A stretch of DNA of 64,000 bases from Macrolepiota albuminosa (GCA_027475525.1 JAMWFC010000051.1:1377205-1441204), one strand, 5' to 3'; positions 1-11,517 are shown, counted from the first letter of the stretch. Numbers and translations are program-made. The notes: generated by a model not told the origin, from the letters alone.

Positions 1-805
1 CAAGCTTCTTGATTCTGGATGCGTCTACAGCTGCAGGTACAATCAGTGTTGGATGCCAAATTATGAAATTGGAAGATTAATGAACCTTGTACATTGTGAT
101 GTTATATCATAATCGCCAACATGAACTTAATTAGTTAGTCCCTTCAATTTACTTCCTTCTGAAAAGAATGATCTAGTTTTTTTTTGAAGTCTACACCTCA
201 CCTTGTTACAAGCTGTCGTGAACACAGTTGTGGACGTGCTGATCAAAGTTGAAGGTATGAGCTAGCTCTGTACAAAATCCAAGCTTGATCCATCTCAAGA
301 ATGCTGCCGTAAACAGTATTCATCTTCCCATAGAACTTTCGGCGCTCAGCAGATAGCGCCGGATTATCGATTATCGATTATCCCTTGACACTGAGTACAT
401 AACATTATAACGTACTTGTGACCAATTAACACTTCAGAGAAGCCGTGAACCTCACAGCCTCACAGTGATTGGACTCTCGCAATCACTCGTCCAGACATTG
501 GCCAGATGATCAAACAACACGCATGGAATACCTTGTTTAGTCTAAAACCTAGTACTACTGACAAATCAGTTCAATGCTCAGTTTCTCATCACTTGTTGAC
601 ACATGGATGCAGAAACTAGGCTACCTCCGGTAAACAGCTCCTTGTTTTCCACATTAGCCCTGAAGTCCGTGATCGGTCTTCGGGCGGTCCACGCTGTCAA
701 AATTTCCATTTTCGCGCAGGAGCGCATCCAGACTAGTCATTCCAAAGAAGACTACTGCACAAGTAGGGGGGGCACATCGTTGATCATTCCTCATTTCCCT
801 CCACG
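1..805. other. Intergenic sequence, no gene recognised
   Basis: No convincing coding exon was found. Near 339-358 there is a short inverted repeat (GGCGCT...AGCGCC), directly followed by three overlapping copies of GATTATC. The last part should contain the promoter of the NAT gene that starts at 806. The extreme left could hold the edge of a gene lying outside the window, but nothing supports one. Confidence 0.5.
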
Positions 806-2039
806 ATGTCATACCCGATCCAACACCAAACTGGCACTCTGACAGGTGGACTTATGATCAAACGTGGGACCTCTGCTTATTCTCCTGGGCAGATCACGAA
901 GTGGCTTTCGAGCATCGAGTTTCCGCACCTTGTGTCTGATGACGATATTATATACGGTCGATTTCCAACAACATTAGAGAATTTGATCTTAATAAACCGT
1001 CTCTTTCTTGTGGCTGTTCCTTACGAAAACACGATGATGCATTAGTGAGATTTCCTTCCAAACTTCAGTATGTGTTCTATGTATGACTATCAGTATCCCA
1101 GTTCAGCCGATCGTTCTATGGACATCAGTACCGAGGGTCTGTATCGGAGAATTGCGATTGAACGTCAAGGATCTTACTGCTTCGGCTTGAACATATTTTT
1201 CTATCAAATGCTTTGTGGATTGGGTTACCGGTATGCATACTATCAAGAGAAACGAGTCACTTGATATCTATGAGATCACCAGGGCTTATACTGGCTCTGG
1301 TAGGGTAAATCTCGCCAAAGAAGCGTTGGATATACCTGTCTACACTGCACTCTCTCATATGATCATTTTTGTGCAACCGGGAGAAGAGAGTAATGTCACG
1401 TACCTCGTAGATGTCGGCTGCGGTGGATCAGGACCCGCGAGACCTATCCTTCTCTCCTCTTCCGAAGATAACATTGTGATGGGCACAACACCGACAGAAC
1501 AGCATCGGCTAACGCGTGGCGCTCACTCTGATTCGAGACTTGGTGAGTTGATACTTGTGATATCTATATTACCCATTTAAGGTGTCAGCCAAGATTCGTC
1601 AACTATTGAGTGGCAATTGAACGTTCTCCATACCGAGGACGTGCAGGATGCGCCTCCAGCGCATTGGAGGGTAGTATATGCCTTCTCAGAGGAAGAGTTT
1701 TTTCAAACCGATTTCGAATCTGCAAATTTCGCCGTGTACTCCAAGCCGGGAGGATTCTTTCTGGATAAAGTCGTTGCTTCAAAGCACTTCTGGCTCAACC
1801 AAGAAGAGGCACGTACTACACATGGCACGATAGATGCACCCATTCAGGCAAGGCATGTTGGGAGATTTGGAATGGAGGGTGACCTCATTCGACGACATAT
1901 TGGCAATCACACTGATATTGTCAAGACGGTCACGACTGAAGCGGAAAGGGTTGAGGCTCTTCAAGAATTTTTCAGTCTCCATATATCAACAGAAGCCGTC
2001 GAATGTATACGCGGAAGAGCAACCGTACTGTGCGAGTGA
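806..2039 (+). CDS. Arylamine N-acetyltransferase (NAT family), copy 1
   Basis: NAT enzymes transfer an acetyl (in some fungi malonyl) group from CoA to aromatic amines and hydrazines in the cytosol, by a Cys-His-Asp triad. The expected residues are visible: Cys in RQGSYCFGLN, His in ALSHMIIFV, Asp in TYLVDVGCGG. The model starts at MSYPIQHQTG and needs introns with clean borders: after ...ENTMMH (GTGAGA to TCCCAG, resuming SADRSMDIS), after LCGLGYR (GTATGC to CACCAG) and after DSRL (GTGAGT to TTTAAG). It ends in RGRATVLCE. The product is about 330 residues, normal for fungal NATs. A second, clearly paralogous copy lies on the other strand at 9819-11048 with the same intron positions. Substrate cannot be told from sequence. 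Confidence 0.85.
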
Positions 2040-2619
2040 CAAACCATGTTCAGAGGACTTAGCTGACATTGTCGGGTTTTACTGGAGTCTGGCCGTCTGT
2101 ATTAACTTTGTATCTCAATAAAGACGAGAAGTAGATCACACAAGAATCTCACCTGCGTGATCCCGAAAATATGATTTGACGAGAAACCTAAGTGATCCAC
2201 AACAGAATAACTCAGAATCTTGTCACACAAAAACTTGTTCAATTTCCGGAGACTCGTTAAGTATAGCCAACTGCACACTTAATACACAACAATAATTTTT
2301 ATTGAAGTGCCGAAGAAATGAGTTGTTTCCGGGCTTGGGCTTCGGAAAAGATCGGGCGAATAGGACTCATGGATGGTCTGGAAAATTTGAGCGTCTTTTG
2401 CCACTTGCAATTGCTGTGAGGCACAGCGATATTAGCTCCCTGTCGTTCGTAGTGTGCAACTATAAGAGTTAGGTCACTTCCTCATCAATGCGACGTTCCT
2501 CACCTCTTAACTCATACTTCCACCAGTTCCGTGACTCATTCTTTTCGAGTCAATTTATTCCATCTGTATCTCAACGGATATAAATCCACCATAGTCTATA
2601 GAACAGCACTCTGAAAGCT
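2040..2619. other. Intergenic region between NAT copy 1 and the ARG8-like gene
   Basis: About 580 bp with no coding signal that could be supported. It should hold the 3' end of the NAT transcript (an AATAAA-like CAATAAAGA lies near 2115) and the promoter of the aminotransferase gene downstream. Confidence 0.5.
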
Positions 2620-4246
2620 ATGAAGACTTTCGCAGTGGCCCAACGTGGCCTTAGAACACGACCCCTTGCACATACAGGCCTCCGTTATGTTTCTACCCAG
2701 GTAACCACAACTTCTCCGCCTCTTTGCTGTTTTTTCATGTACGACAACCAGGGCCCTTGTACACGTTACAAGATTCCTACACATCACACGTCATCTCCCT
2801 CGCCAGCCACTGTGGAAACCCTAGAACGTGCTTCAAAATATTTACTCCCGGTTTATGCACGACCGGATTTTATACTCTCTCATGGGAAGGGGTCGTATGT
2901 TTGGGACACTGAGGGACGAATGTACCTTGATTTTAGTGCAGGGATTGCCGTAAACGCTCTTGGACACGCAGATGCGGGTGTTCTTCAGGTGCGTATTTCG
3001 TCTGCATCAGCAAGACTTTTCCTCATGGAGGACAAAAATAGGTTCTTAATGAACAAGCGGGAAAAATCCTACATACAAGCAATGTATACCACCACGAATG
3101 GGCAGGAAAGCTCGCCGAGAAACTGGTTATGACTACGCAAACTGAGGGTGGATTGGGAGTTAGTTCAGAGGGAAAGCGCTTGGATGCAAAGGTTTTCTTT
3201 GCCAATTCTGGGACAGAAGCAAATGAAGGCGCTCTCAAAGTTGCGCGCAAGGTTGGTAAGGAGCGATGGGCCGCTGCTGCACCCGGGCGCAAATGGGATT
3301 CTCCAGACTGCACCAAAACGAGGATAGCATGTTTTGAGGGGTCATTTCACGGTCGGAGCATGGGCGCCTTGAGTGTGACGACGAACCCTAAGTATCAGGC
3401 GCCGTTTGCTCCATTGCTACCTGGGGTCGATGTAGGCCGGCTGAATGACCACGAGGGGCTCAAGACCCTGATTGGGGACGATACCTGTGCGGTAATCGTC
3501 GAACCAATACAAGGCGAAGGAGGAATCAACAGTGCTAGCATAGATTGGCTTCGGGCACTGCGGCAGCGGTGCGATCAAGTGGGGGCAGTTTTGATCTATG
3601 ATGAGGTCCAGGTGGGACTGCTCTTGCTTAATACCGGACTTATGGCTCATGAGGTGGTCTTAGTGTGGTCTGTTCAGGACGGGAACTCTCTGGGCACACT
3701 CAGCTTTGCCCGTCGACTGCCATCCGGATATTGTAACGATGGCTAAACCACTTGCAAACGGATATCCTATCGGGGCGGTGCTGCTGAGGGATACAGTCTC
3801 TGAAACAATGACTGCCGGTGGGTGACTTTGACCGACTGCATCGTGATATTCCTAATATGTATTACTCAGGTACTCATGGTACTACTTTCGGAGGGTCGCC
3901 TTTGGCATGCGCCATCGGGTATCACGTCCTTGACAGACTTTCATCTCGTGATTCTATCACCAAGGTTAAAGAGACTAGTGCATACTTGACGAAACGATTG
4001 GAGCAGTTGCCGGAATGGTTCCCCAGCATTTTGCAGACGAATATCCGAGGGCGTGGGTTGATTCGCGGACTTGGGTTCCAGAGGGCGGGAGACCCGGGAC
4101 GTGTGGTGTCTATGGCACGGGAACGGGGGGTGTTTGTGTTGACTGGGGGCGCAGATGCAGTGCGCCTGGTGCCGAGCTTGAACGTAGGGAAGGAGGAGGT
4201 GGACCTAGCTATTGATGTGCTTGAGAGTTGCATCAGTGCACTCTGA
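2620..4246 (+). CDS. ARG8: Acetylornithine aminotransferase, mitochondrial
   Basis: PLP enzyme of arginine synthesis that converts N-acetylglutamate semialdehyde to N2-acetylornithine in mitochondria. The N-terminus ([16 protein letters not shown]) is basic and hydroxyl-rich, as in a mitochondrial presequence. Class-III aminotransferase signatures follow in order: [71 protein letters not shown], then the PLP-lysine block [15 protein letters not shown] and [14 protein letters not shown]. About four introns are needed, including ones after AGVLQ, after YDEVQ and after SETMTAG; all have GT...AG ends and keep frame. The C-terminus is [12 protein letters not shown]1, also a mitochondrial PLP enzyme, begins 130 bp downstream on the same strand. 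Confidence 0.92.
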
Positions 4247-4375
4247 TCGGAAGCCGGCATGTATGTTACATTTTCGGAAATCACCTGATGCAAATTGGAC
4301 TGCTGTGATTGGCTGATAAAACTGAATATATTGGATGTTGCAAAATATTCGGGTGTCCATTCTCCGGATTCCACC

Positions 4376-6648
4376 ATGGACAAACTTTCGTCGTTCACCC
4401 GCTTCAAGGCGTCTTGCCCTTTCCTTGGACGCACAAAGACCTCCACTCTCCGCACTCTTTCTACCTCTTCCTCTGCCCGCTTTCCTTCCCTCTCAGGTCT
4501 CACAGAGCGCGCGACCAAATGTCCCGTCATGGGGCCCGCTCTCACAGCCCGCTCCAAGGAGTTGGTTGCTGGCTACGCTAGCTTCGCTGGTAAAGCAGAG
4601 GTAGACAAGATCCACAAAGAACAGGGAGTATCCGTTCCTGCCGGTGCTACTATCGAGATGTGTCCCCATGCTACCGCTGCTAGAGCTGCTGCTCGTATGG
4701 CCGAGGATCTCACGGCTGCCGCTAATCTCAAGGCAAAGCAAGATGCTGCGAAGAAGGCCAAGGCTGATGTTTCTGCTGCCGCAGCTGCAGGTTGTCCTTT
4801 CCATCAGCAAGCCTCTGCCGCTAAGCCAAAGGTTGCGGCCCCGGGTACATTTGATTATGAAGCGTTTTATGTCAATGAACTCGACAAGAAGCACAAGGAT
4901 GCTTCCTACCGCTACTTCAACAATATCAATCGTCTTGCTGCCAAGTTCCCCGTCGCTCACACAGGTGAGGTGAAGGACGAAGTCGAAGTTTGGTGCGCCA
5001 ATGACTACCTCGGCATGGGTAATAACCCCATAGTGCTCGAGACCATGCAGTATGTACCCATTGAAATGCCTTTTATCGAAACTAATTCCGACCCATCAGC
5101 CGGACCCTGGATAAATACGGCCACGGAGCGGGTGGGACTCGCAATATTGCCGGCAACGGTGCTATGCATCTTGGCCTTGAGCAAGAAGTCGCGGCACTGC
5201 ACCGCAAGCCTGCTGCCCTCGTCTTTTCATCATGCTACGTCGCTAACGATGCTACACTCTCGACTCTTGGTACTAAGCTTCCTGGCTGCGTTTTCTTCTC
5301 CGACTCTATGAACCACGCTTCTATGATTCAGGGCATGCGTCACTCTCCAGCTAAACGTGTTATATTCAAGCACAACGACATGGAGGATTTGGAGAACAAG
5401 TTGAAGCAGTACCCCAAAGAAACCCCCAAGGTCATCGCATTCGAAAGTGTGTATTCTATGTGCGGTAGCATCGGACCTATCAAGGAGATTTGTGATCTGG
5501 CTGATAAATATGGAGCACTGACGTTCTTGGACGAGGTACGTTCATGAAACGGCCTCCAATCCAATTTTGCTGAGTGCGCCGATCAGGTGCACGCCGTCGG
5601 ATTGTATGGACCGCGTGGGGCCGGCGTTGCCGAACATTTGGATTATGACGCTCACAAGGTCGCGGGTGAGAGTCCCGATCCTCTCCCGGGTTCTATTATG
5701 GATCGTGTTGATATAATCACTGGTTCGTAATACAATCTGCACCCATGTTCCAAAAATAATACTTCCATCCATAGGTACTTTGGGCAAGGCTTATGGTGCT
5801 GTTGGCGGTTACATCGCTGGTTCTGATGACTTCGTTGATATGATTCGGTCCTACGCTCCTGGTTTCATCTTCACGACGTCTCTTCCTCCTGCCGTCGTTG
5901 CCGGGGCGCGGGCTAGTGTGGCATACCAAAAGGCATATGTCGGTGATAGGCAACTCAAACAGGTTAACGTTCGCGAAGTCAAACGCCGTTTCGCTGAACT
6001 TGACATCCCTGTCGTGTATGTTTGAATCGCTTTTCGGTTCTCTCTTGCGCATCTAATTGTAAATACAATAGGCCCGGTCCTTCACACATTGTTCCTGTTC
6101 TCGTTGGTGACGCCGCTCTCGCCAAAGCCGCGTCTGACAAACTTTTGAGTGAACACAACATTTACGTCCAATCTATCAACTACCCGACCGTTGCCGTCGG
6201 TGAAGAACGCCTACGCATCACTGTTACCCCCCGTCATACCCTCGAGCAAATGGCTAAACTTGTCCGCGCTGTTGACAAGATTTTCACTGAGCTCAAGATC
6301 AACCGCACCCAAGACTGGAAGGCCCTCGGTGGTCGCGCAGGTGTTGGGATTGTCGGTGCTTCTGAGACGGTAGATCCAATGTGGACCGATGAACAGCTTG
6401 GTTTCCTCGATGGCACGACTCCCAAGACTTTGAGGACTGGTGAGAAGGCGTTTGTCGACCCGACCGCGGCATCTGTCGCCCGTGCGACGTTCAATGAGCT
6501 GCTGGGCCCCGTTGAGGAATATCATGCTCTTCGCAAGTCCGCTGGTCTTGCAGGTTTGAAGTTGCAGACCGGTGTCGGTGCCGCGAGGTCTGCTTCCGAG
6601 GAAGTACCACTTCCCCATGCACCAGTCGCTGTTGCTGCCTCTGCTTGA
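4376..6648 (+). CDS. HEM1: 5-aminolevulinate synthase, mitochondrial
   Basis: First enzyme of heme synthesis in fungi: glycine plus succinyl-CoA gives 5-aminolevulinate in the mitochondrial matrix, PLP-dependent. The start at 4376 sits in a good context (CCACCATGG). The long N-terminal region has a presequence-like start and four Cys-Pro motifs (SCPFLG, KCPVMG, MCPHAT, GCPFHQ) that resemble heme-regulatory motifs. The core begins at [17 protein letters not shown] and shows [53 protein letters not shown] and the PLP-lysine motif [14 protein letters not shown]. Introns lie after VLETMQ, TFLDE, VDIIT and LDIPVV. The alanine-rich tail ends PVAVAASA. Length (about 620 residues) fits fungal HEM1. 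Confidence 0.95.
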
Positions 6649-7596
6649 TACTGTTTCATCTCTTTTGATACCTGCTTTGCGTTCCTTGTATTATTTCACG
6701 GGAGATGTGATTGGGGAAGAAGTCTTTGTTTAGTTCTAATGCGTTCCATGGTATGGATGATTGTCGTAGTTTCCCAATGCTGAATGGATGATGCGAAGCG
6801 CTTGGACTGAATGATGAGGCGTCAAGTCATACAACCTGGTCCATAATCCGCGCCTTTGAGGGCGTCGGTCCAGTTATAGAAGCCTGATAGGGGATGTTTG
6901 GTTTTGAAATTTGAAATGCCGTGGTAAGCTGGTATAACTCGAGCCACAGTCGACTTGGGGGCGAAGGGATACATGAGACATCTGTGAGCACACATTCATG
7001 TTGATCCTTGCGCAGGACTTGGGATGTGTGTAGACAAGAAGAAAATTGGATTGAATAGCAAGGTTTCACACACGTTCAAGGACCATTGTTAACTTTTGGT
7101 CTCGTCGATGTCCAGGTATCACTATTTTGAAGCTCTATTGTTGTCCTCTATCTGATGTGCTCAGGGACGATTGGTTCCGTAGACTTTTTCGAGCTATTGG
7201 AGTAGCGTGGAAATGACCCGACTCGAGTCCTTATTCATTGGGTACAAAATGTCTGTTAGCAGAATTTTAAACAGCTTATGCAACAGTGTATACATTTTAT
7301 TAATATGTTGGACTACGCAACAGGTCAAAAGTGAGGTAGAGATCTAACAAGTACTCGAGTATGGTCGACCATTCGAATAAAGCACAGACTAATCGTTTCC
7401 GCACTGTTCGATTCCCTGCTACGCCCCAAAGAGATCCACTTTTAGATTACGCGCCGTCAAGATGACGAGCATTCAGAGATTATGATCTTTCGATAAAGGT
7501 AGGTACCAACTTTGTTTCAAATTTATAGGCCTGGATACAACAGTCGTAGCGAACAAGTCTGTGTATACTGTAGAAGTGTGTAATCAACCACCTGAA
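6649..7596. other. Intergenic region after HEM1
   Basis: About 950 bp between the end of HEM1 and the end of the minus-strand gene at 7597. Open frames here are short, overlap on both strands and show no family resemblance. No repeat or RNA gene was recognised. Confidence 0.45.
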
Positions 7597-8535
7597 TTAC
7601 CTGGAAACATCCTGCATAAATTCCCTCACAACATCGCGAAAAAGTAGACAATGGTTAATGACAATCCTCCGAGTCTCAATATCTTTCATCGACTGAAAAT
7701 TGGCAACAGGCATACACCTCTTCACGACAGTCTCCTGCGCCGGATACGTTCCCGACTCCACCGCGCGAACAAGATTCCCGCTCACGGGAATCTTGTAAAA
7801 AGCCATGTTCGTTCCAACCATTGCGATCGCGGGCATAGTCAAATCCTTGTTGGGTAACTGCATCTGCCACTTTCGATAATAGTTATTGTATACAGCGGCA
7901 GCGATAGCATCAGCAATAAGCTGAGCGTCAGGGTCGCTACTAGAATCGGTGGTTTCGTCCTCCTGAACAAGGAAAAACACCGTGCCGTCAACAGATTGTA
8001 GACACACACCAGGCTGCGCTTGACGGTTGTCGCCACAAGTGAAAAAGTTGAGCGGGAAACGCAGCACCACAATAACATCGTCGTCTTCATCAAAGTCGAG
8101 AGCTTTTAGAAGGTTTTGTGCATACTCATCAACGTAGGTCTCGTCTACGTAGAACCAAGATCGATAAGCATCATACGATGCTCAAAAAAGAAACACACAG
8201 CGCAAATTTTCGGCCACGGAGAGAGAACGCAAGAAGGATCGTACTCTGTATTCGTTAGGGCGCCTGGTGAGGACTCCATTCGCGTCAAATGGGATAAATA
8301 GATCTGGATCAACATCCAACTCATTCACGTCGGGAAGTTGTCGGCCAAAGAACACCTCGGACGGCTCTTCCACAACACGAATGTTGTACGCCTTTAACTC
8401 GTTTCTCGTCCACTCGTTACCGGACTTGGCACTTCGAGGGAGGGTAGCCATGATGGTGGGAGTTGATCGATTGATCCAAATAGGCAAATCCCGTTTTGCT
8501 CTTCCCGCATTAAAAATAGAACCAAGCTGAGACAT
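7597..8535 (-). CDS. Hypothetical protein, family not recognised
   Basis: Read as at least two exons. The first codes for MSQLGSIFNAGRAKRDLPIW... to RRPNEYR. After an intron beginning GTACGATCC (ending near ...CTACGTAG) the second reads DETYVDEYAQNLLKAL to FMQDVSR. The product is about 260 residues, soluble, with an acidic stretch (DFDEDDDV) and a conserved-looking middle part (LFIPFDANGVL in exon 1, MAFYKIPVSGNLV in exon 2). No signal peptide, membrane segment or known domain was seen. Coding sense rests on long uninterrupted frames joined by a plausible intron, not on recognised homology. It is convergent with HEM1 and sits between the two NAT copies. Confidence 0.6.
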
Positions 8536-8795
8536 TAATACGTCAACAATGATGACCCTGTTTCATCACATGGCTCGTTTTTCTGAAGACACAGCAGGCG
8601 GGAGGACTTTTTTACTAATGTATCTATCTGTTTTGTTCTCAATGAAACTAGATCAATAGTAACCAACGAAAATGTCGTAGCTATGTGGCCCCAGCCACCT
8701 TTTGAAGTCGTTATTGCAGAGCGTCAACAGAGCAAACCATTAATCAACGTTCACTAGTACAATTACCGCCAGCAGAGTATCGCTTGTTGTTCTAT
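8536..8795. other. Intergenic region
   Basis: Probable promoter side of the minus-strand gene that starts at 8535. It ends with GTTCTAT (8789-8795), which is repeated at 9559-9565 and looks like a target-site duplication of the element between them. Confidence 0.4.
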
Positions 8796-8908
8796 CAGCC
8801 GACCCCGACACTTTGATGCATAATGTGGTATAATTACAGTAGAATAGTAATGCAATATCTAGTGTAACTTAATGCATTAGTAAGGCAAAAAAAGAATTAC
8901 TAAAACAC

Positions 8909-8990
8909 GGCAGTACCAAGATTCGAACTTGGGCACCACAGACTTGAACACATAGTAATTAATAGCACTAACCATTAAACTAAGTTGCCT
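8909..8990 (-). other. tRNA-like sequence (pseudo-tRNA or SINE-type promoter)
   Basis: On the minus strand this reads like a tRNA: an A-box-like TAGTTTAATGGTTAG, then a perfect five-pair T-arm (CCAAG, loop TTCGAAT, CTTGG) that contains a B-box, and matching ends (GGCA...TGCC). The acceptor stem pairs in only four of seven positions and no sound anticodon arm can be folded. It is therefore called a degenerate tRNA relic or a pol III promoter of a SINE, not a working tRNA gene. Confidence 0.5.
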
Positions 8991-9001
8991 CAATAACTCA
9001 A

Positions 9002-9155
9002 CTAAAAGAGCGCATGTAGTAAAGGGGAGACAAGCTCCCCTTTAATAAATATACCTGTCCTAAGCCTTAACCAAACCTCTAAAAGAGCGCATGTAGTAAA
9101 GGGGAGACAAGCTCCCCTTTAATAAATATACCTGTCCTAAGCCTTAACCAAACCT
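9002..9155. repeat. 77-bp tandem duplication, probable assembly artefact (1 of 5)
   Basis: Bases 9002-9078 are repeated at 9079-9155 without change, and the match runs on for 4 bp. Each copy contains a hairpin with a nine-base stem (AAAGGGGAG / CTCCCCTTT) and a five-base loop. The period is the same as in the four other duplications in this window, which argues for unmerged contig ends rather than biology. Confidence 0.85.
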
Positions 9156-9281
9156 CTAACTAACTACCTAACACTAACAAAACCTTAACAACCCTAACCA
9201 AGGCCTAACCAGCTAACTGGTGTGAGCACTAGACAGGTCTCGCAACAGTATCTATATTTTGTAACTTAGATTATTTTCAAT

Positions 9282-9361
9282 GGCATGGTGGTCTATTGGT
9301 TATATTGTTGATTTCCTGCTTATTTATACAAAAGATCCTCTGTTCAATCTCTTGTTGATGC
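9282..9361 (+). other. Second, more decayed tRNA-like sequence
   Basis: Plus-strand stretch with an A-box-like TGGTCTATTGGTTA and a weak B-box (TGTTCAATC) spaced as in a tRNA, and complementary ends (GCAT...ATGC). The arms do not fold well. It mirrors the minus-strand tRNA-like stretch at 8909-8990 in the other arm of the TIR element. Confidence 0.35.
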
Positions 9362-9591
9362 ATTTTTCTGCAATTTAGCAATTGAGTAATGCATCACTGA
9401 CCGTAAATGCATGACTGATGCATTAGTTATGTGTAAGGTTACAGAAAAAATTGCATTACCATCGTGATGCATTAGTTATATCTACGTTACAGGGCAAATT
9501 GCATTACTATTTGACTATAATTCTACTGTATATTGCATTAGGATGTCGGGGACAGGTGGTTCTATATACAAACCTTAAGGAATCAAGAGAA

Positions 9592-9745
9592 CTATAAACG
9601 ATCAAATACAATGGGTGGAAAGTGAAAATAAGATCTACAATACATACATTTATTGATACGCAAGTTTGCTATAAACGATCAAATACAATGGGTGGAAAGT
9701 GAAAATAAGATCTACAATACATACATTTATTGATACGCAAGTTTG
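9592..9745. repeat. 77-bp tandem duplication, probable assembly artefact (2 of 5)
   Basis: Bases 9592-9668 recur exactly at 9669-9745; the bases just outside differ on both sides, so the repeat is exactly 77 bp. It lies in non-coding sequence downstream of NAT copy 2. Confidence 0.9.
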
Positions 9746-9818
9746 ACCCTAGATAGTCAAATCCTGGAAACTGACAATATCAGCCAAGAACTTCTTCTGG
9801 ACTTTTAGACAAGGATCG

Positions 9819-11048
9819 TCACTCACACAGCGCGGCTGCTCTTCCGCATATATATTCGAGGGCTTCTGATGGTATATGGATCCCGAAAAAATCTCGGAGA
9901 GCCTCTATCCTCCCAGCTTCAGTCGTAACCGTCTTTATAATATTAACGTGACTGCCTATATGTCTTCGAATGACAGCACCCTCCATTACATATTTTCCAG
10001 TGTGTCTCGTCTCAATGGACCCGTTTGTCGCGCCGCGTGCACTTCTTGTCTTTTCTTCGTCGAGCCAGAAATGTTTCGAGGCGACGATTTTGTCCCCCAA
10101 AAATCCCCCCGGCTTGCAGCATACGGTGAAATTGATGTCCTCAAAGTCTGTCTGAAAGAACTCTTTTTCTGAAAAGGCATATACTATCCTCCAATGCGCT
10201 GGAGGTGCATCTGGCACGTCCTTGATATGGAGAACGTTCAAGTGCCACTCGGCGGTTGACGAAACTTGACTGACAATTAGATGACTAATTTTAGACCCAC
10301 GTATGGACTCACCAAGTTTCGAATCACAGCGAGCACCACGCGTTAGTCGATGTTGTTCGGTCGGTGTTGCGCCCATGACGACATTATCTTTGGAAGAGGA
10401 CAGAAGGATGGGGCACGTAGGTCCTGAACCGCCAAAACCAACATCTACGAGATAGGTTACATTGCTCTCCCCTGGTTGCACAAAAATGATCATATGAGAG
10501 AGTGCAGTGTAATTAGGTAGGTCGGATGCTTCTTTAGCATGATTGACCCTCCCACAGCCAGTATAAGCCCTGAAGAAACGGAAAAATCGTGAGAATTGGC
10601 TGATTTGTTACTCATAAGCTGTATACATGCCGATAACCCAATCCACAAAGCATCTGAAAGAAAAAGATGTTCAAACCAAAGCAATGGGATCCTTGGCGCT
10701 CAAGCACAATCCTCCGGTACAGTCCTTCAGTGCTAATATCCATAGAATGGTTTGCTGAACTGGGATAGTGAGAATCAACACGGAACGCAGTCTGACTGAG
10801 GAACAGTCTCACTAATGCATCATAGTGTTTTCAAAAGGAACAGTCACGAGAAAGAGGCGGTTGATCAGAGTCAAATTCTCTAAGTTCGTTGGAAATCGGC
10901 CGTGTGCAATATCTTCCTCAGAAACAAGGTGCGGAAACTTGATGCTCGAAAGCCACATTACAATTTGCCTAGGGGTATAGGCAGAGGCCCCACATTTAAT
11001 CATAAGGCCACCTTTCAAAGTACCATCAATATGGCAAGCAGGAGACAT
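9819..11048 (-). CDS. Arylamine N-acetyltransferase (NAT family), copy 2
   Basis: Paralogue of the gene at 806-2039, in the opposite orientation. Starting at MSPACHIDGTLKGGLMIK it follows copy 1 almost position by position, with the same intron sites: after ENTMMH, after LCGLGYR, and after the DSKLG block. The catalytic triad is kept: Cys in RQGSHCFGLN, His in ALSHMIIFV, Asp in TYLVDVGFGG. It ends RGRAAALCE, against RGRATVLCE in copy 1. Both copies look intact, so both may be active on different amines. The changes are spread along the protein, which suggests an old duplication rather than an assembly copy. Confidence 0.85.
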
Positions 11049-11517
11049 CGTGGATAGAATGAGAAAGTCACTGAACTTGATGAGAACCAGAATGATTACG
11101 GTATACCGGCCCTGCAGTGACCCGTTGTCCATGGAGTCATCTGTTTAGAATATCTAGCGACCTTATGTGGTGGATTTAAACCCTTGTAGTCAGTCAATTG
11201 TACTGTTGCAGATCGTAAGGATATGTAGTGCTTTTCAAAGATTGAGTACTTTGGCCTCCGAGCTCACATGCACGTGGTCAAATCAAATTATGTCATTTGT
11301 GAATTCCCCCATGAAGAGTTCGAGCAGTCTCTATATGCTTTCCTAAGTTTTCTTTGTCGCGAGAAGACAACAAATTATTTTTTTTCAAAAAAGAAAAACA
11401 TATCTTATCAGATAAACACTCGTGAGTTGGTCTTTCAGTTTTTCCCACTTTAACACAACAATCTCCTTCCTGGATGTAGAAGTATTCCCATAATCCGGTT
11501 GTCATTATGTGACTCGT
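11049..11517. other. Intergenic region between NAT copy 2 and a possible small gene
   Basis: About 470 bp. It holds the promoter of NAT copy 2 and the 3' flank of the minus-strand open frame at 11518. Nothing else was recognised. Confidence 0.45.

Larger units (their letters stand above)
8796..9558. mobile_element. Non-autonomous TIR element (MITE-like, possibly hAT)
   Basis: The two ends are imperfect inverted copies over roughly 70 bp: CCCCGACA (8803-8810) faces TGTCGGGG (9544-9551), and further inward both arms carry ACAGTAGAAT, TAGTAATGCAAT and TGTAAC blocks. The exact direct repeat GTTCTAT flanks the unit (8789-8795 and 9559-9565). A TSD of 7-8 bp and ends starting near CA would fit the hAT superfamily; this is an inference. 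There is no transposase frame. The right arm holds diverged tandem units of about 45-50 bp. Inside lie two outward-facing tRNA-like stretches, a CTAAC/CCTAA-rich tract, and a 77-bp exact duplication that is probably an assembly fault. Confidence 0.6.

Noticed and set aside
603..842. 79-codon plus-strand frame overlapping the NAT copy 1 start
   Set aside because: It overlaps the NAT start in another frame, shows no family resemblance and runs through probable promoter sequence.
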